DNA from: Gordonia effusa NBRC 100432
Lineage (GTDB): Bacteria; Actinomycetota; Actinomycetes; Mycobacteriales; Mycobacteriaceae
NCBI RefSeq assembly: GCF_000241305.1
Contig: NZ_BAEH01000063.1
Coordinates: 1-33,801, forward strand
Reading direction: 5' to 3'
DNA length: 33,801 bases
The notes beneath the pieces are model-generated. The model was given only the letters and a program-made list of their open reading frames with translations, was not told the DNA's origin and ran no database searches. Positions 1-7,268 of the stretch are shown piece after piece; the stretch's first letter is position 1, and every line of letters begins with the position of its first letter. Made by a program: the position numbers and the translations under genes.

Positions 1-1
1 C

Positions 2-919
2 AGTGCGGTGACCGTCGATGGGATCTCGCTGCCGATCGCGCTTGGTTTGCTGATCATGATGTACCCGGTCCTCGCGAAAGTTCGTTACGACCGCCTCGAA
101 GCGGTTACCGGCGACCGCAAACTGCTGATCTGGTCGCTGCTGCTGAACTGGGTTGTGGGGCCTGCGGCAATGTTCGCGCTGTCCTGGCTGCTGTTGCCGG
201 ACCTGCCCGAATACCGCACCGGGTTGATCATCGTCGGTCTAGCCCGTTGTATTGCGATGGTCATTATCTGGAATGACCTCGCGTGCGGCGATCGAGAAGC
301 CGCCGCGGTATTGGTCGCGATCAATTCGGTATTTCAGGTCGTCATGTTCGCCGTCCTCGGTTGGTTCTATCTCTCCGTGCTTCCGGGTTGGCTCGGTCTA
401 GAGCAGACAGTCATCGCGGTATCCCCGTGGGAGATTGCCAAATCTGTGCTCATCTTCCTCGGAATACCCTTGGCGGCAGGCTTTTTCACCCGCCGTTTGG
501 GCGAGAGGATCAACGGCCGGGACTGGTATGAATCACGCTTCCTGCCGAAGATCGGGCCGTGGGCGCTCTACGGGCTTCTCTTTACGATTGTGATTCTCTT
601 TGCGCTACAAGGCGACCAGATCACCTCGCGCCCGTGGGATGTCGCGCGTATCGCACTGCCACTGCTGATGTATTTCGCCATTATGTGGGGCGGTGGGTTT
701 GCGGTCGGGGCACTCGCCGGGATGGGATATGCGCGGACCACTACGTTGGCGTTCACGGCAGCGGGCAACAATTTCGAACTCGCCATTGCCGTCGCCGTCG
801 GAACCTACGGCATCACTTCGGGTCAGGCGTTGGCCGGAGTCGTTGGCCCATTGATCGAGGTTCCGGTTCTGGTTGCGCTTGTCTACGTCTCGCTCGCCCT
901 GAGGGGAAAGTTTAGATGA
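2..919 (+). CDS. acr3: ACR3-family arsenite efflux transporter, 5' end cut by window edge
   Basis: Integral membrane exporter of As(III) (and possibly Sb(III)), the final step of arsenate detoxification. The visible 303+ residues show repeated hydrophobic segments and ACR3 signatures: LPIALGLLIMMYP near the start, then GLARCIAMVIIWNDLACGD, which carries the conserved transport cysteine, and the C-terminal TAAGNNFELAIAVAV block. ACR3 proteins are usually about 350-380 residues, so roughly 50 N-terminal residues lie outside the window. The frame is open to base 2 and the residues before the GTG at 8 still fit the family, so that GTG is not the real start. Its ATGA stop overlaps arsC by 4 bp, implying translational coupling. 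In M. tuberculosis the two domains are, from memory, fused in one protein (Rv2643); here they are separate genes. Confidence 0.93.
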   Translation, partial: SAVTVDGISLPIALGLLIMMYPVLAKVRYDRLEAVTGDRKLLIWSLLLNWVVGPAAMFALSWLLLPDLPEYRTGLIIVGLARCIAMVIIWNDLACGDREAAAVLVAINSVFQVVMFAVLGWFYLSVLPGWLGLEQTVIAVSPWEIAKSVLIFLGIPLAAGFFTRRLGERINGRDWYESRFLPKIGPWALYGLLFTIVILFALQGDQITSRPWDVARIALPLLMYFAIMWGGGFAVGALAGMGYARTTTLAFTAAGNNFELAIAVAVGTYGITSGQALAGVVGPLIEVPVLVALVYVSLALRGKFR

Positions 920-1335
920 CCGACAGACTCCCTCATGTGCTATTCGTCTGCGTCAGTAATCGCGGCAAATCGGTTATGGCCGAATCGATTTCGCGTACTG
1001 TCGCCGCAGGCGTCTTCGATGCGGCGTCGGCGGGGACCGCCGCGCGGGTTGGCGGGTCGGTGAATGAGCTTTCCGCACAGGTACTTTCGGAGATCGGCGC
1101 CGACGTCGCCAACCATGAACCGTGTCAATTGACCGACGAGATGATGAGGTCGACAGATCTGACCGTCGTCGTCGGCACCGCCGAGATCGTCGATCCGCCA
1201 GCAGGCGCCGACATCGAAATCTGGCAGACCGACGAACCGTCCCTGCGCGGAATCGAGGGTATCGAGCGGATGCGACTTATTCGCGACGACATCGCACGGC
1301 GAGTCGACGACCTTACCCAGCGCCTACGACGTTGA
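916..1335 (+). CDS. arsC: Arsenate reductase, mycothiol/mycoredoxin-type (LMW phosphatase fold)
   Basis: Reduces arsenate to arsenite for export by the upstream ACR3. The 139-residue protein has the low-molecular-weight phosphatase-like loop FVCVSNRGKS with nucleophile Cys12. The lysine in NRGKS, where classical phosphatases and thioredoxin-type ArsC have arginine, and the later W-EP...ERMRLIRDDIARRV segment match the Corynebacterium glutamicum ArsC1/ArsC2 group. Members of that group form an arseno-mycothiol adduct resolved by mycoredoxin, and they lack the extra cysteine pair of thioredoxin-dependent enzymes. Cys12 is in fact the only cysteine apart from one at about position 69 (EPCQL). 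The start ATG overlaps the acr3 stop. The 3' end overlaps the convergent cadI gene by 12 bp. The mechanism is assigned by family resemblance. Confidence 0.9.
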   Translation: MTDRLPHVLFVCVSNRGKSVMAESISRTVAAGVFDAASAGTAARVGGSVNELSAQVLSEIGADVANHEPCQLTDEMMRSTDLTVVVGTAEIVDPPAGADIEIWQTDEPSLRGIEGIERMRLIRDDIARRVDDLTQRLRR

Positions 1336-1758
1336 CGCGGAAGGCGTTGCTTCGCAACAGTTCTCACTGTCTGATGCGGTAGCCGAGAACGTGTCGGAGT
1401 CGGCCAGTACCGTGTACACCTCCCAGTTCTCGTCATCCGGACCGGTCACCCACACTTTGTCTTGGGTAGCAAAACAGCAGGTTGTGCCGATCTCCTGGGT
1501 CGTGACCATCTCGTCGTCGGCCAATCGGGAGATTTCCTCCCGCACCTTCTCCGCTGAATCCACCTCTACGCCAAGGTGATTGATCGACCCGCCGTGGCCC
1601 GGATTCTCCATCAACACCAGCTTCAGTGGTGGATCCGCGACGGCGAAGTTCGCGTATCCCGGCTTAACCTTCGCTGGTTCGGTATCGAACAGCTTCGAGT
1701 AGAAGCCGACAGCGCGGTCCAGGTTGTCGACGTTCAGAGCCAACTGAATTCGAGACAT
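1324..1758 (-). CDS. cadI: ArsI/CadI-family metalloenzyme (VOC fold)
   Basis: Small vicinal-oxygen-chelate protein, very close to M. tuberculosis CadI, of the family that includes ArsI C-As lyases, which cleave trivalent organoarsenicals. The 144 residues include a Q5/H61/E113 set fitting the VOC metal ligands and the vicinal pair Cys94-Cys95 in GTTCCFATQ, the ArsI substrate-binding cysteines. A second CC pair (134-135) sits in a low-complexity serine/alanine-rich tail. The start has a strong AGGAGG-like ribosome site (about 1762-1769 on this strand). It diverges from arsR, and one ArsR-like operator lies directly upstream of its SD. True C-As lyase activity versus general metal(loid) binding cannot be decided from sequence; CadI proteins are named for cadmium induction. 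Confidence 0.9.
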   Translation of the reverse strand: MSRIQLALNVDNLDRAVGFYSKLFDTEPAKVKPGYANFAVADPPLKLVLMENPGHGGSINHLGVEVDSAEKVREEISRLADDEMVTTQEIGTTCCFATQDKVWVTGPDDENWEVYTVLADSDTFSATASDSENCCEATPSASTS

Positions 1759-1774
1759 AACATCCTCCTGAGTA

Positions 1775-1790
1775 TTCGATATATGTCGAA
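1775..1790. promoter_or_regulatory. Candidate ArsR operator, cadI-proximal
   Basis: Imperfect palindrome TTCGATATATGTCGAA (14 of 16 positions symmetrical) located 17 bp upstream of the cadI start and just before its SD. It resembles the second site at 1818-1832 (TTCGAYRTATGTC shared), so both are probably bound by the divergent ArsR. Binding is inferred, not shown. Confidence 0.55.
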
Positions 1791-1817
1791 GTGCAGCAAC
1801 ACAGGTCTACCGGCCTT

Positions 1818-1832
1818 TTCGACGTATGTCAA
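1818..1832. promoter_or_regulatory. Candidate ArsR operator, arsR-proximal
   Basis: TTCGACGTATGTCAA repeats the pattern of the cadI-proximal site and contains the near-palindrome GACGTATGTC. It lies where a -35 element would be for the TACGGT hexamer at 1842-1847, a position suited to autorepression of arsR. On the opposite strand it also contains a TTGACA sequence, usable as a -35 for cadI. Confidence 0.5.
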
Positions 1833-1841
1833 TATCATTGG

Positions 1842-1847
1842 TACGGT
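1842..1847 (+). promoter_or_regulatory. -10 hexamer for leaderless arsR
   Basis: TACGGT followed by six bases and the ATG at 1854. This TANNNT-N6-ATG spacing puts transcription start at or next to the start codon and supports 1854 over the upstream in-frame GTG at 1791, which lies between the two operators. Confidence 0.55.
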
Positions 1848-1853
1848 GGTCGC

Positions 1854-2204
1854 ATGCCAAAGGCACTGCCCGTTATCGACATCAGCGCGCCCATCTGCTG
1901 CGCGCCCATCTCGGCGTCGCCGCCGATGAGTGAAGGCAGCGCGGTCGAATTGGCGCTACGGCTCAAGGCGCTGGCTGACCCGGCGCGTATTCGCATAGTG
2001 TCGATACTGATGAACGCCGACGATGTGCGTAGTGGCGATCTTGCCGCTCAGCTCGGTTTGAGTGAGGCGACCATCAGTCATCATCTGAGTCAACTCCGCA
2101 AAGCGGGGTTGGTGTCGTCGGAGCGTCGTGGCATGAGTGTGCACTCCAGTGCGAACCGGGATGCGCTCGACGCCCTGCGGTCGGTGCTCAACACCTGTTG
2201 CTGA
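1854..2204 (+). CDS. arsR: ArsR/SmtB-family arsenic-responsive repressor
   Basis: Winged-helix repressor of the arsenic genes, 116 residues from the ATG at 1854. The DNA-recognition helix is in LSEATISHHLSQLRKAGLVSSERRG, typical of ArsR. The N-terminal tail carries the pair Cys15-Cys16 (APICCAPI), the position reported for the C. glutamicum-type As(III) site. The expected third ligand near residue 55 is absent (NADDVRSGDL in place of a cysteine), while the extreme C terminus ends in NTCC (Cys115-Cys116). As(III) may therefore be bound by the N- and C-terminal pairs, possibly across the dimer; this is inference. It diverges from cadI, and two operator-like sites lie in the intergenic space. 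A longer reading from GTG 1791 is unlikely because it would code through operator DNA. Confidence 0.9.
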   Translation: MPKALPVIDISAPICCAPISASPPMSEGSAVELALRLKALADPARIRIVSILMNADDVRSGDLAAQLGLSEATISHHLSQLRKAGLVSSERRGMSVHSSANRDALDALRSVLNTCC

Positions 2205-2207
2205 TCG

Positions 2208-2236
2208 TTCACAGGAACCTCCCAGTTAGCTGGCAG
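2208..2236 (+). promoter_or_regulatory. Three 7-bp direct repeats at 11-bp period: candidate PhoP box
   Basis: TTCACAG (2208), CTCCCAG (2219) and CTGGCAG (2230) are separated by exactly four bases each, so the CAG triplets recur every 11 bp. Mycobacterial PhoP binds 7-bp direct repeats (TCACAGC-like) with 4-bp spacers, and autoregulates. The location directly upstream of phoP fits that role. Confidence 0.55.
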
Positions 2237-2245
2237 ACTGGGAGG
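2218..2245. repeat. Inverted repeat between arsR and phoP
   Basis: CCTCCCAGT (2218-2226) and ACTGGGAGG (2237-2245) are perfect 9-bp complements around a 10-base loop. It could end arsR transcripts, but no T-run follows. It overlaps the 11-bp direct repeats, so part of the symmetry may simply come from the PhoP site. Confidence 0.5.
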
Positions 2246-2261
2246 ACGCTGGTACCCCACC

Positions 2262-3005
<744 letters not shown>

Positions 3006-3011
3006 GGTTTC

Positions 3012-4472
3012 GTGACGTCCTGGAATAGCCGGGTACCGCTTCGGGTTTCACTCGTCGCGCTGACTATGTTCATGCTTCTGCTCGGTCTCGCGGTGTCGGG
3101 CCTCGCGGTGACCAAGTCGATGCATGAGGATCTGATCCGGCGCACCGACGACGGTCTCAATTCGGCCGTCGCAACCTGGGCGCGGCCCAAGGGGCCACCA
3201 CCGATCCACGTACCGATCCCGCTCGGCCCGCGTCGACCGCCGTCGCAGTACTACGTGCAGACAACAGGCTCGGACGGCATCCGCACGAGCACCAACGACA
3301 TCTCCGATGCCCCCGATCTGACCGACCTCGACGACTACAACGTCGGACCGGTCACTGTCGGATCAGCCGACGGCAATGGGCCGCAGTGGCGAGTCATCAA
3401 GGTGTCCAACGGAAATGGCAGTTCGATCGTCGCGACACCATTGACCGATGTGCAGGCCACCTTGTCGCGGCTGATGTGGTTACAACTCGGCGTCGGAGCG
3501 CTCGTCGTCGTCATCATCGGGCTACTCAGTTACCTAATGGTGCGCGGCAGCTTGGCGCCGCTGCGTCGCGTGGAGGAGACCGCCCATGCGATCGCCGGCG
3601 GCAACCTCAATATGCGCGTCCCCACAGCATCGCCAAACACCGAAGTCGGTAGCTTGGCCACCTCGCTCAACACGATGTTGGGCCAGATTCAGCACGCGTT
3701 CGCTACGACCGCCGCGTCGGAACGTGCGGCTAGACGCTCCGAGGAAAAGATGCGTCAGTTCGTCGCCGACGCCAGTCACGAACTTCGCACACCGCTGACC
3801 TCGATCAAAGGTTTCGCCGAGTTGCACTCCAAGGGTCTCGCGCCCGACCCGGCGGACGCGATGCGACGCATCGACGCCGAGGCCAACCGGATGAATCTGT
3901 TGGTATCGGATCTGCTGATGCTCGCGCGACTCGATCAGGAACGTCCCATCGAGCAACAGCCAGTCGACCTGTTGATGATCGGCTCCGACGTTGTGCACAG
4001 CGCCCGCGTCGCGTCACCCGAACGGGACATTAGCTTCGACGCCAAGGGTGTGTCGGTGCCGCCGATCGTCGTAGGCGATTCGGCGCGGTTGGTGCAGGTA
4101 CTGAGCAACCTGCTCCGCAACGCGATCGTCCACACGCCGGAAGACGCGACGATTCAGCTGGCGATTTCGACCGATTCGGCGTCGGCGCTGGTAGAAGTCA
4201 TCGATACGGGCGATGGTCTCACCGCCGACGAGCAGGCGCAGGTCTTCGACCGGTTCTACCGGGGCGATTCGTCGCGGCACCGAACGCAAGCGAGCGGTGG
4301 TAGTGGCCTTGGCCTATCGATAGTGGCAGCGCTGATCGACGCCCACGGCGGCACCGTCGGAGTCGACTCGACGCCCGGGGCGGGTGCGAGGTTCTGGGTT
4401 CGGCTGCCGCTCGACGCTCCGTCGGGTATCGATGACGATGAGTTCGACGACGACGATGGGCTGGCGGAGTAG
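3012..4472 (+). CDS. phoR: PhoR-type membrane sensor histidine kinase
   Basis: Sensor kinase partner of PhoP, 486 residues, GTG start with GGTGAGG just upstream. Order of parts: TM1 about residues 12-33, an extracytoplasmic sensor region to about 150 (proline-rich PKGPPPIHVPIPLGPRRPP early on), TM2 about 155-177, HAMP to about 232, HisKA with phosphoacceptor His256 in FVADASHELRTPL, then an ATPase domain with N box (LLRNAIVHTPE), G1 DTGDGL (398-403), F box (FDRFYRGD) and G2 GSGLGLSI. The C terminus is a strongly acidic tail (DDDEFDDDDG). The pair phosphorylates PhoP in response to an envelope or environmental signal that the sequence does not reveal. The gene is co-transcribed with phoP by spacing. 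Confidence 0.95.
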   Translation: MTSWNSRVPLRVSLVALTMFMLLLGLAVSGLAVTKSMHEDLIRRTDDGLNSAVATWARPKGPPPIHVPIPLGPRRPPSQYYVQTTGSDGIRTSTNDISDAPDLTDLDDYNVGPVTVGSADGNGPQWRVIKVSNGNGSSIVATPLTDVQATLSRLMWLQLGVGALVVVIIGLLSYLMVRGSLAPLRRVEETAHAIAGGNLNMRVPTASPNTEVGSLATSLNTMLGQIQHAFATTAASERAARRSEEKMRQFVADASHELRTPLTSIKGFAELHSKGLAPDPADAMRRIDAEANRMNLLVSDLLMLARLDQERPIEQQPVDLLMIGSDVVHSARVASPERDISFDAKGVSVPPIVVGDSARLVQVLSNLLRNAIVHTPEDATIQLAISTDSASALVEVIDTGDGLTADEQAQVFDRFYRGDSSRHRTQASGGSGLGLSIVAALIDAHGGTVGVDSTPGAGARFWVRLPLDAPSGIDDDEFDDDDGLAE

Positions 4473-4480
4473 TTCTGTCC

Positions 4481-4486
4481 TAGGGT
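4481..4486 (+). promoter_or_regulatory. -10 hexamer for leaderless HIT gene
   Basis: TAGGGT followed by six bases and ATG 4493. The HIT gene may have its own promoter inside the phoR-HIT gap, in addition to read-through from phoPR. Confidence 0.5.
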
Positions 4487-4492
4487 GGGGGA

Positions 4493-4906
4493 ATGGCATC
4501 TGTCTTCAGCATGATCATTAACGGTGACCTACCCGGCCGATTCGTGTGGCGCGACGAGACCGCGGTCGCGTTCCTCACGATCAATCCCGTTGCGCCCGGC
4601 CATGTTCTGGTGGTGCCGCGCGAGGAAGTCGATCATTGGGAGCAGGTCGACGACGATTTGTATCTGCATCTGACCGAGGTATCGCGGAAGATCGGCAAAG
4701 CCGTCAAAGATGCCTTCGACGCGCCCCGGGTCGGATTGCTGATCGCTGGTCTGGAAGTGCCGCATCTGCATATCCATGTGTTCCCGGCGACCAGTTTGGA
4801 CACCTTCGATCTGGCGAAGGCAGACCAGAATCCGGACCCGGCGGACCTCGACGACGCCGCGGCGAAAATCCAGGCGAGCCTGCGCAAGCTGGGATACGCC
4901 GAGTAG
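4493..4906 (+). CDS. HIT-family nucleotide hydrolase/transferase
   Basis: Cytosolic histidine-triad protein of 137 residues, a typical length for the HIT/HINT family, which hydrolyses nucleoside phosphoramidates or dinucleoside polyphosphates. The active-site motif HLHIHVFP places the histidines at 91, 93 and 95; the N-terminal part has the usual IINGDLP...RDETAVAFLTINPVAPGHVLVVPREEVDHW strand-helix order. It lies 20 bp after phoR in the same order as Rv0759c after phoPR in M. tuberculosis (there on the opposite strand, as I recall), which suggests long-conserved proximity. The physiological substrate is unknown. Confidence 0.92.
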   Translation: MASVFSMIINGDLPGRFVWRDETAVAFLTINPVAPGHVLVVPREEVDHWEQVDDDLYLHLTEVSRKIGKAVKDAFDAPRVGLLIAGLEVPHLHIHVFPATSLDTFDLAKADQNPDPADLDDAAAKIQASLRKLGYAE

Positions 4907-4909
4907 CTT

Positions 4910-4981
4910 CCGAAAACCACACCGTGCGGTGCCGCCAAGGGCAAGCTGCCCTCGGCTGCGTAATACGGTGCGGTTTTCCGG
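4910..4981. repeat. 72-bp palindromic repeat, copy A
   Basis: Imperfect self-complementary element with outer arms CGAAAACCACACC / GGTGCGGTTTTCC and an inner arm AGGGCA...TGCCCT. It has the same length and pattern as copy B at 7128-7199. It fills the gap between the convergent HIT and recQ genes, where it could act as a bidirectional terminator, but copy B sits in a divergent gap, so termination is not its general role. Confidence 0.75.
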
Positions 4982-4988
4982 ACATCCC

Positions 4989-7094
4989 CTACACCGTTCG
5001 GTGGATCAGCAATGGCATCACCGCCGACGCACCCGCCTCCCGAAGTTTGGCCGCCGCGATCGTCAGCGGCCATCCCGACGACGACGCGTCGGCAACCACC
5101 AGCACCACCTGTCCGGCGACGGCGCCCGGTTCAGGTGCCTCGATGTGATCGCGCCAGTATGTTGCCTCGACGGCGCCGGTCGCGTCGGAATCGGGTGTTC
5201 TTCCGGTCCGAACAGGCAGGACCGAGCCGGGACGCCGACCAACCGTCCGCAGATGGTTCGCGACCGACTCGGCGAGATCGCTGCCGGTAAGTCGAAGTGA
5301 CACAATGGAATCCGGTCGGATGTCGGCGGCGCGGACCCAGGCCGCCAGCGTCGAGACCGCGGCCTCGCCCAGTTCGGTTATCGCGTCGGCGTCGCCGTTC
5401 TGGGCCGCACGCAATACCTCCGACCACTCCGGAGCGTCGGCGTGAATCAACACCCGCCCCACCTCGGCCTTCGCGTCGGCACCGATCCGGCCGCGTTGGC
5501 CGAAGGCCCCGCCCGGCCACATCTTCCTGGGCTCCAAAATCATGGCATCGCGGCGCAGCGCCGTCGTGATGGTGCGCAACTGACCGGGGTCGGGAGCTGC
5601 CACCAGGCCGTCGGTCAGTTGTCCGCGACAGACCGAACAGTTGCCGCAGTCGGCGGGATCGGGATCGTCGAGTGATTCGACGAGCAGCCGCATCAAGCAC
5701 GCTCTGCCCTGCACATAGTCGCGCATGATGTCGGCTTCCCGGCGCCGGGCGGCCACGACACCGTCGTAGTGCGCTTGGTCATAGACCCATTCTTTGCCGG
5801 TAGCTCGCCAGCCGTCGGTGTCGCGTTCGACCACGTCGTCGACGGCGAGTTGTTTGAGCATCAACTCGATGCGTCCCCGCCGCAGATTAGTCACCGACTC
5901 GAGTTGGGGCACCGACATCGGATCATCTTGTCCGCCAAGCGTGTTCAGCAAAGTTTCCATGTGGTTCGGATTGGGGATGGTGGCGGTGGCGAAATACTCC
6001 CAGATAGCGTCGTCCATCGGCGAGGCCAGCAGAGCGACAACTGACTCGTCGATAGCGCGGCCGGCACGGCCGACTTGCTGGTAGTAGGAAACCGGTGACG
6101 GCGGTGAGCCGACGTGCACGACAAATCCCAGATCCGGTTTGTCATAGCCCATGCCGAGTGCCGACGTCGCCACGAGTGCCTTGATCTCGTTGTGCAGCAA
6201 CGCGTCTTCGAGGCGGTGGCGGGCCGCCGGCTCCAGCTGTCCGGAGTACGCGGCGACCGGATAGTCACTACCGTGGACCGCTTTGATAGCGGCGACGAGC
6301 CGATCGGTGTCGGCGACGGTCAGTGCGTAGACGATGCCCGATCCTGGCAGGCTCGGCAGTGACTGCGTGATCCACCCGTACCGCTGGATGGGGGACAGGC
6401 CGTTGATTATGTTGAGGTGTAAGGATTTTCGGGCGAGCGGCCCCCTTAGGACCAGGGTGTCGTGGCCGAGTTGTGCGGCGACGTCGTCGGTGACGCGAGC
6501 ATTCGCGGTCGCGGTGGTCGCCAAGACCGGCGTATCGGGATTGAGAGTGGTCAACACGTCGGAGACACGACGATAATCCGGCCGAAAATCGTGCCCCCAA
6601 TCGGAGATGGCATGCGCCTCGTCGATGACGAGCAGGCCGAGATTGCCCGCCAGTGCCTGGAGTACTCGACGTCCGAATCCTGGGTTGGCCAACCGCTCCG
6701 GGGACACCAGCAAGACGTCCAGATCGCCGTTGCGTAATTGCTCCTCGATGGCCGACCACTCGTCGATATTCGACGAATTCAGTGTTGCCGCAACCAAACC
6801 CGCCCGCTGTGCTGCCGCCACTTGATCGCGCATCAGCGACAATAGCGGTGAGACGATCAGTGTTGGGCCGGCGCCGTCGCTGCGGCGGATGGCCGTCGCG
6901 GCCCAATAGACAGCGGATTTGCCCCAGCCGGTGGCCTGAACCACGAGTACCCGTGCCGCCGGGGAGAGTAACGCGCCGACGGCGCGCAGTTGGTCGGCCC
7001 GAAAGGTCGCTCCGGGGCCGGCGAGTGCACCGATCACCTGGTCGGCGACCTGTTGCTGCGCGGGCTGCAGTGTGACGGGCGCGGTGGGAGTCAT
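4989..7094 (-). CDS. recQ: RecQ-family ATP-dependent DNA helicase with C-terminal PRTase-like domain
   Basis: Superfamily 2 helicase for DNA repair or recombination, 701 residues. Motifs: Walker A QATGWGKS (Lys59), DEAH box 158-161 in LLVIDEAHAISDWGHDFRPDY, TTATANARV motif III, and the second RecA lobe ending QQVGRAGR. A zinc-binding cysteine set follows (about CGNCSVCRG). The last 140 or so residues resemble the phosphoribosyltransferase-like extension of actinobacterial RecQ proteins, but the expected acidic PRPP-loop reads VVADASSSGW, so catalysis there is doubtful. The start is taken at 7094 because TACGGT lies six bases upstream; a 30-codon extension to 7184 would run through repeat copy B and is rejected. 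The gene is flanked by the two 72-bp repeats. Confidence 0.9.
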   Translation of the reverse strand: MTPTAPVTLQPAQQQVADQVIGALAGPGATFRADQLRAVGALLSPAARVLVVQATGWGKSAVYWAATAIRRSDGAGPTLIVSPLLSLMRDQVAAAQRAGLVAATLNSSNIDEWSAIEEQLRNGDLDVLLVSPERLANPGFGRRVLQALAGNLGLLVIDEAHAISDWGHDFRPDYRRVSDVLTTLNPDTPVLATTATANARVTDDVAAQLGHDTLVLRGPLARKSLHLNIINGLSPIQRYGWITQSLPSLPGSGIVYALTVADTDRLVAAIKAVHGSDYPVAAYSGQLEPAARHRLEDALLHNEIKALVATSALGMGYDKPDLGFVVHVGSPPSPVSYYQQVGRAGRAIDESVVALLASPMDDAIWEYFATATIPNPNHMETLLNTLGGQDDPMSVPQLESVTNLRRGRIELMLKQLAVDDVVERDTDGWRATGKEWVYDQAHYDGVVAARRREADIMRDYVQGRACLMRLLVESLDDPDPADCGNCSVCRGQLTDGLVAAPDPGQLRTITTALRRDAMILEPRKMWPGGAFGQRGRIGADAKAEVGRVLIHADAPEWSEVLRAAQNGDADAITELGEAAVSTLAAWVRAADIRPDSIVSLRLTGSDLAESVANHLRTVGRRPGSVLPVRTGRTPDSDATGAVEATYWRDHIEAPEPGAVAGQVVLVVADASSSGWPLTIAAAKLREAGASAVMPLLIHRTV

Positions 7095-7100
7095 GCACTC

Positions 7101-7106
7101 ACCGTA
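7101..7106 (-). promoter_or_regulatory. -10 hexamer for leaderless recQ
   Basis: On the minus strand TACGGT is followed by GAGTGC and the ATG at 7094, a TANNNT-N6-ATG arrangement. It decides between the 7094 and 7184 starts. Confidence 0.55.
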
Positions 7107-7127
7107 TCGCCCGACGCCGACAGCCCG

Positions 7128-7199
7128 GCGAAAACCGCACCAGGCTGGGCCGCCGAGGGCAGTGTGCCCTCGGGCGAGGCACATGGTGCGATTTTCGGT
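7128..7199. repeat. 72-bp palindromic repeat, copy B
   Basis: Same length and layout as copy A (4910-4981): outer arms CGAAAACCGCACC / GGTGCGATTTTCG, inner arm GAGGGCA...TGCCCTC. It lies upstream of recQ and of the divergent glycosyltransferase gene. Because the element is self-complementary its orientation is ambiguous. Confidence 0.75.
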
Positions 7200-7268
7200 G
7201 GAGGTCGCACAGATACCTCACAGCGTCGACGCAGTTGTGCGCCAGTCCGGCATCGGACGCTGTAGTGC

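Noticed and set aside
7095..7184. N-terminal extension of recQ
   Set aside because: It would be encoded mostly by repeat copy B and the -10 hexamer, and homologues do not need it.
4910..7199. recQ as cargo of an insertion sequence bounded by the 72-bp repeats
   Set aside because: No transposase, no visible target duplication and the repeats are themselves palindromic; kept only as a finding about flanking repeats.
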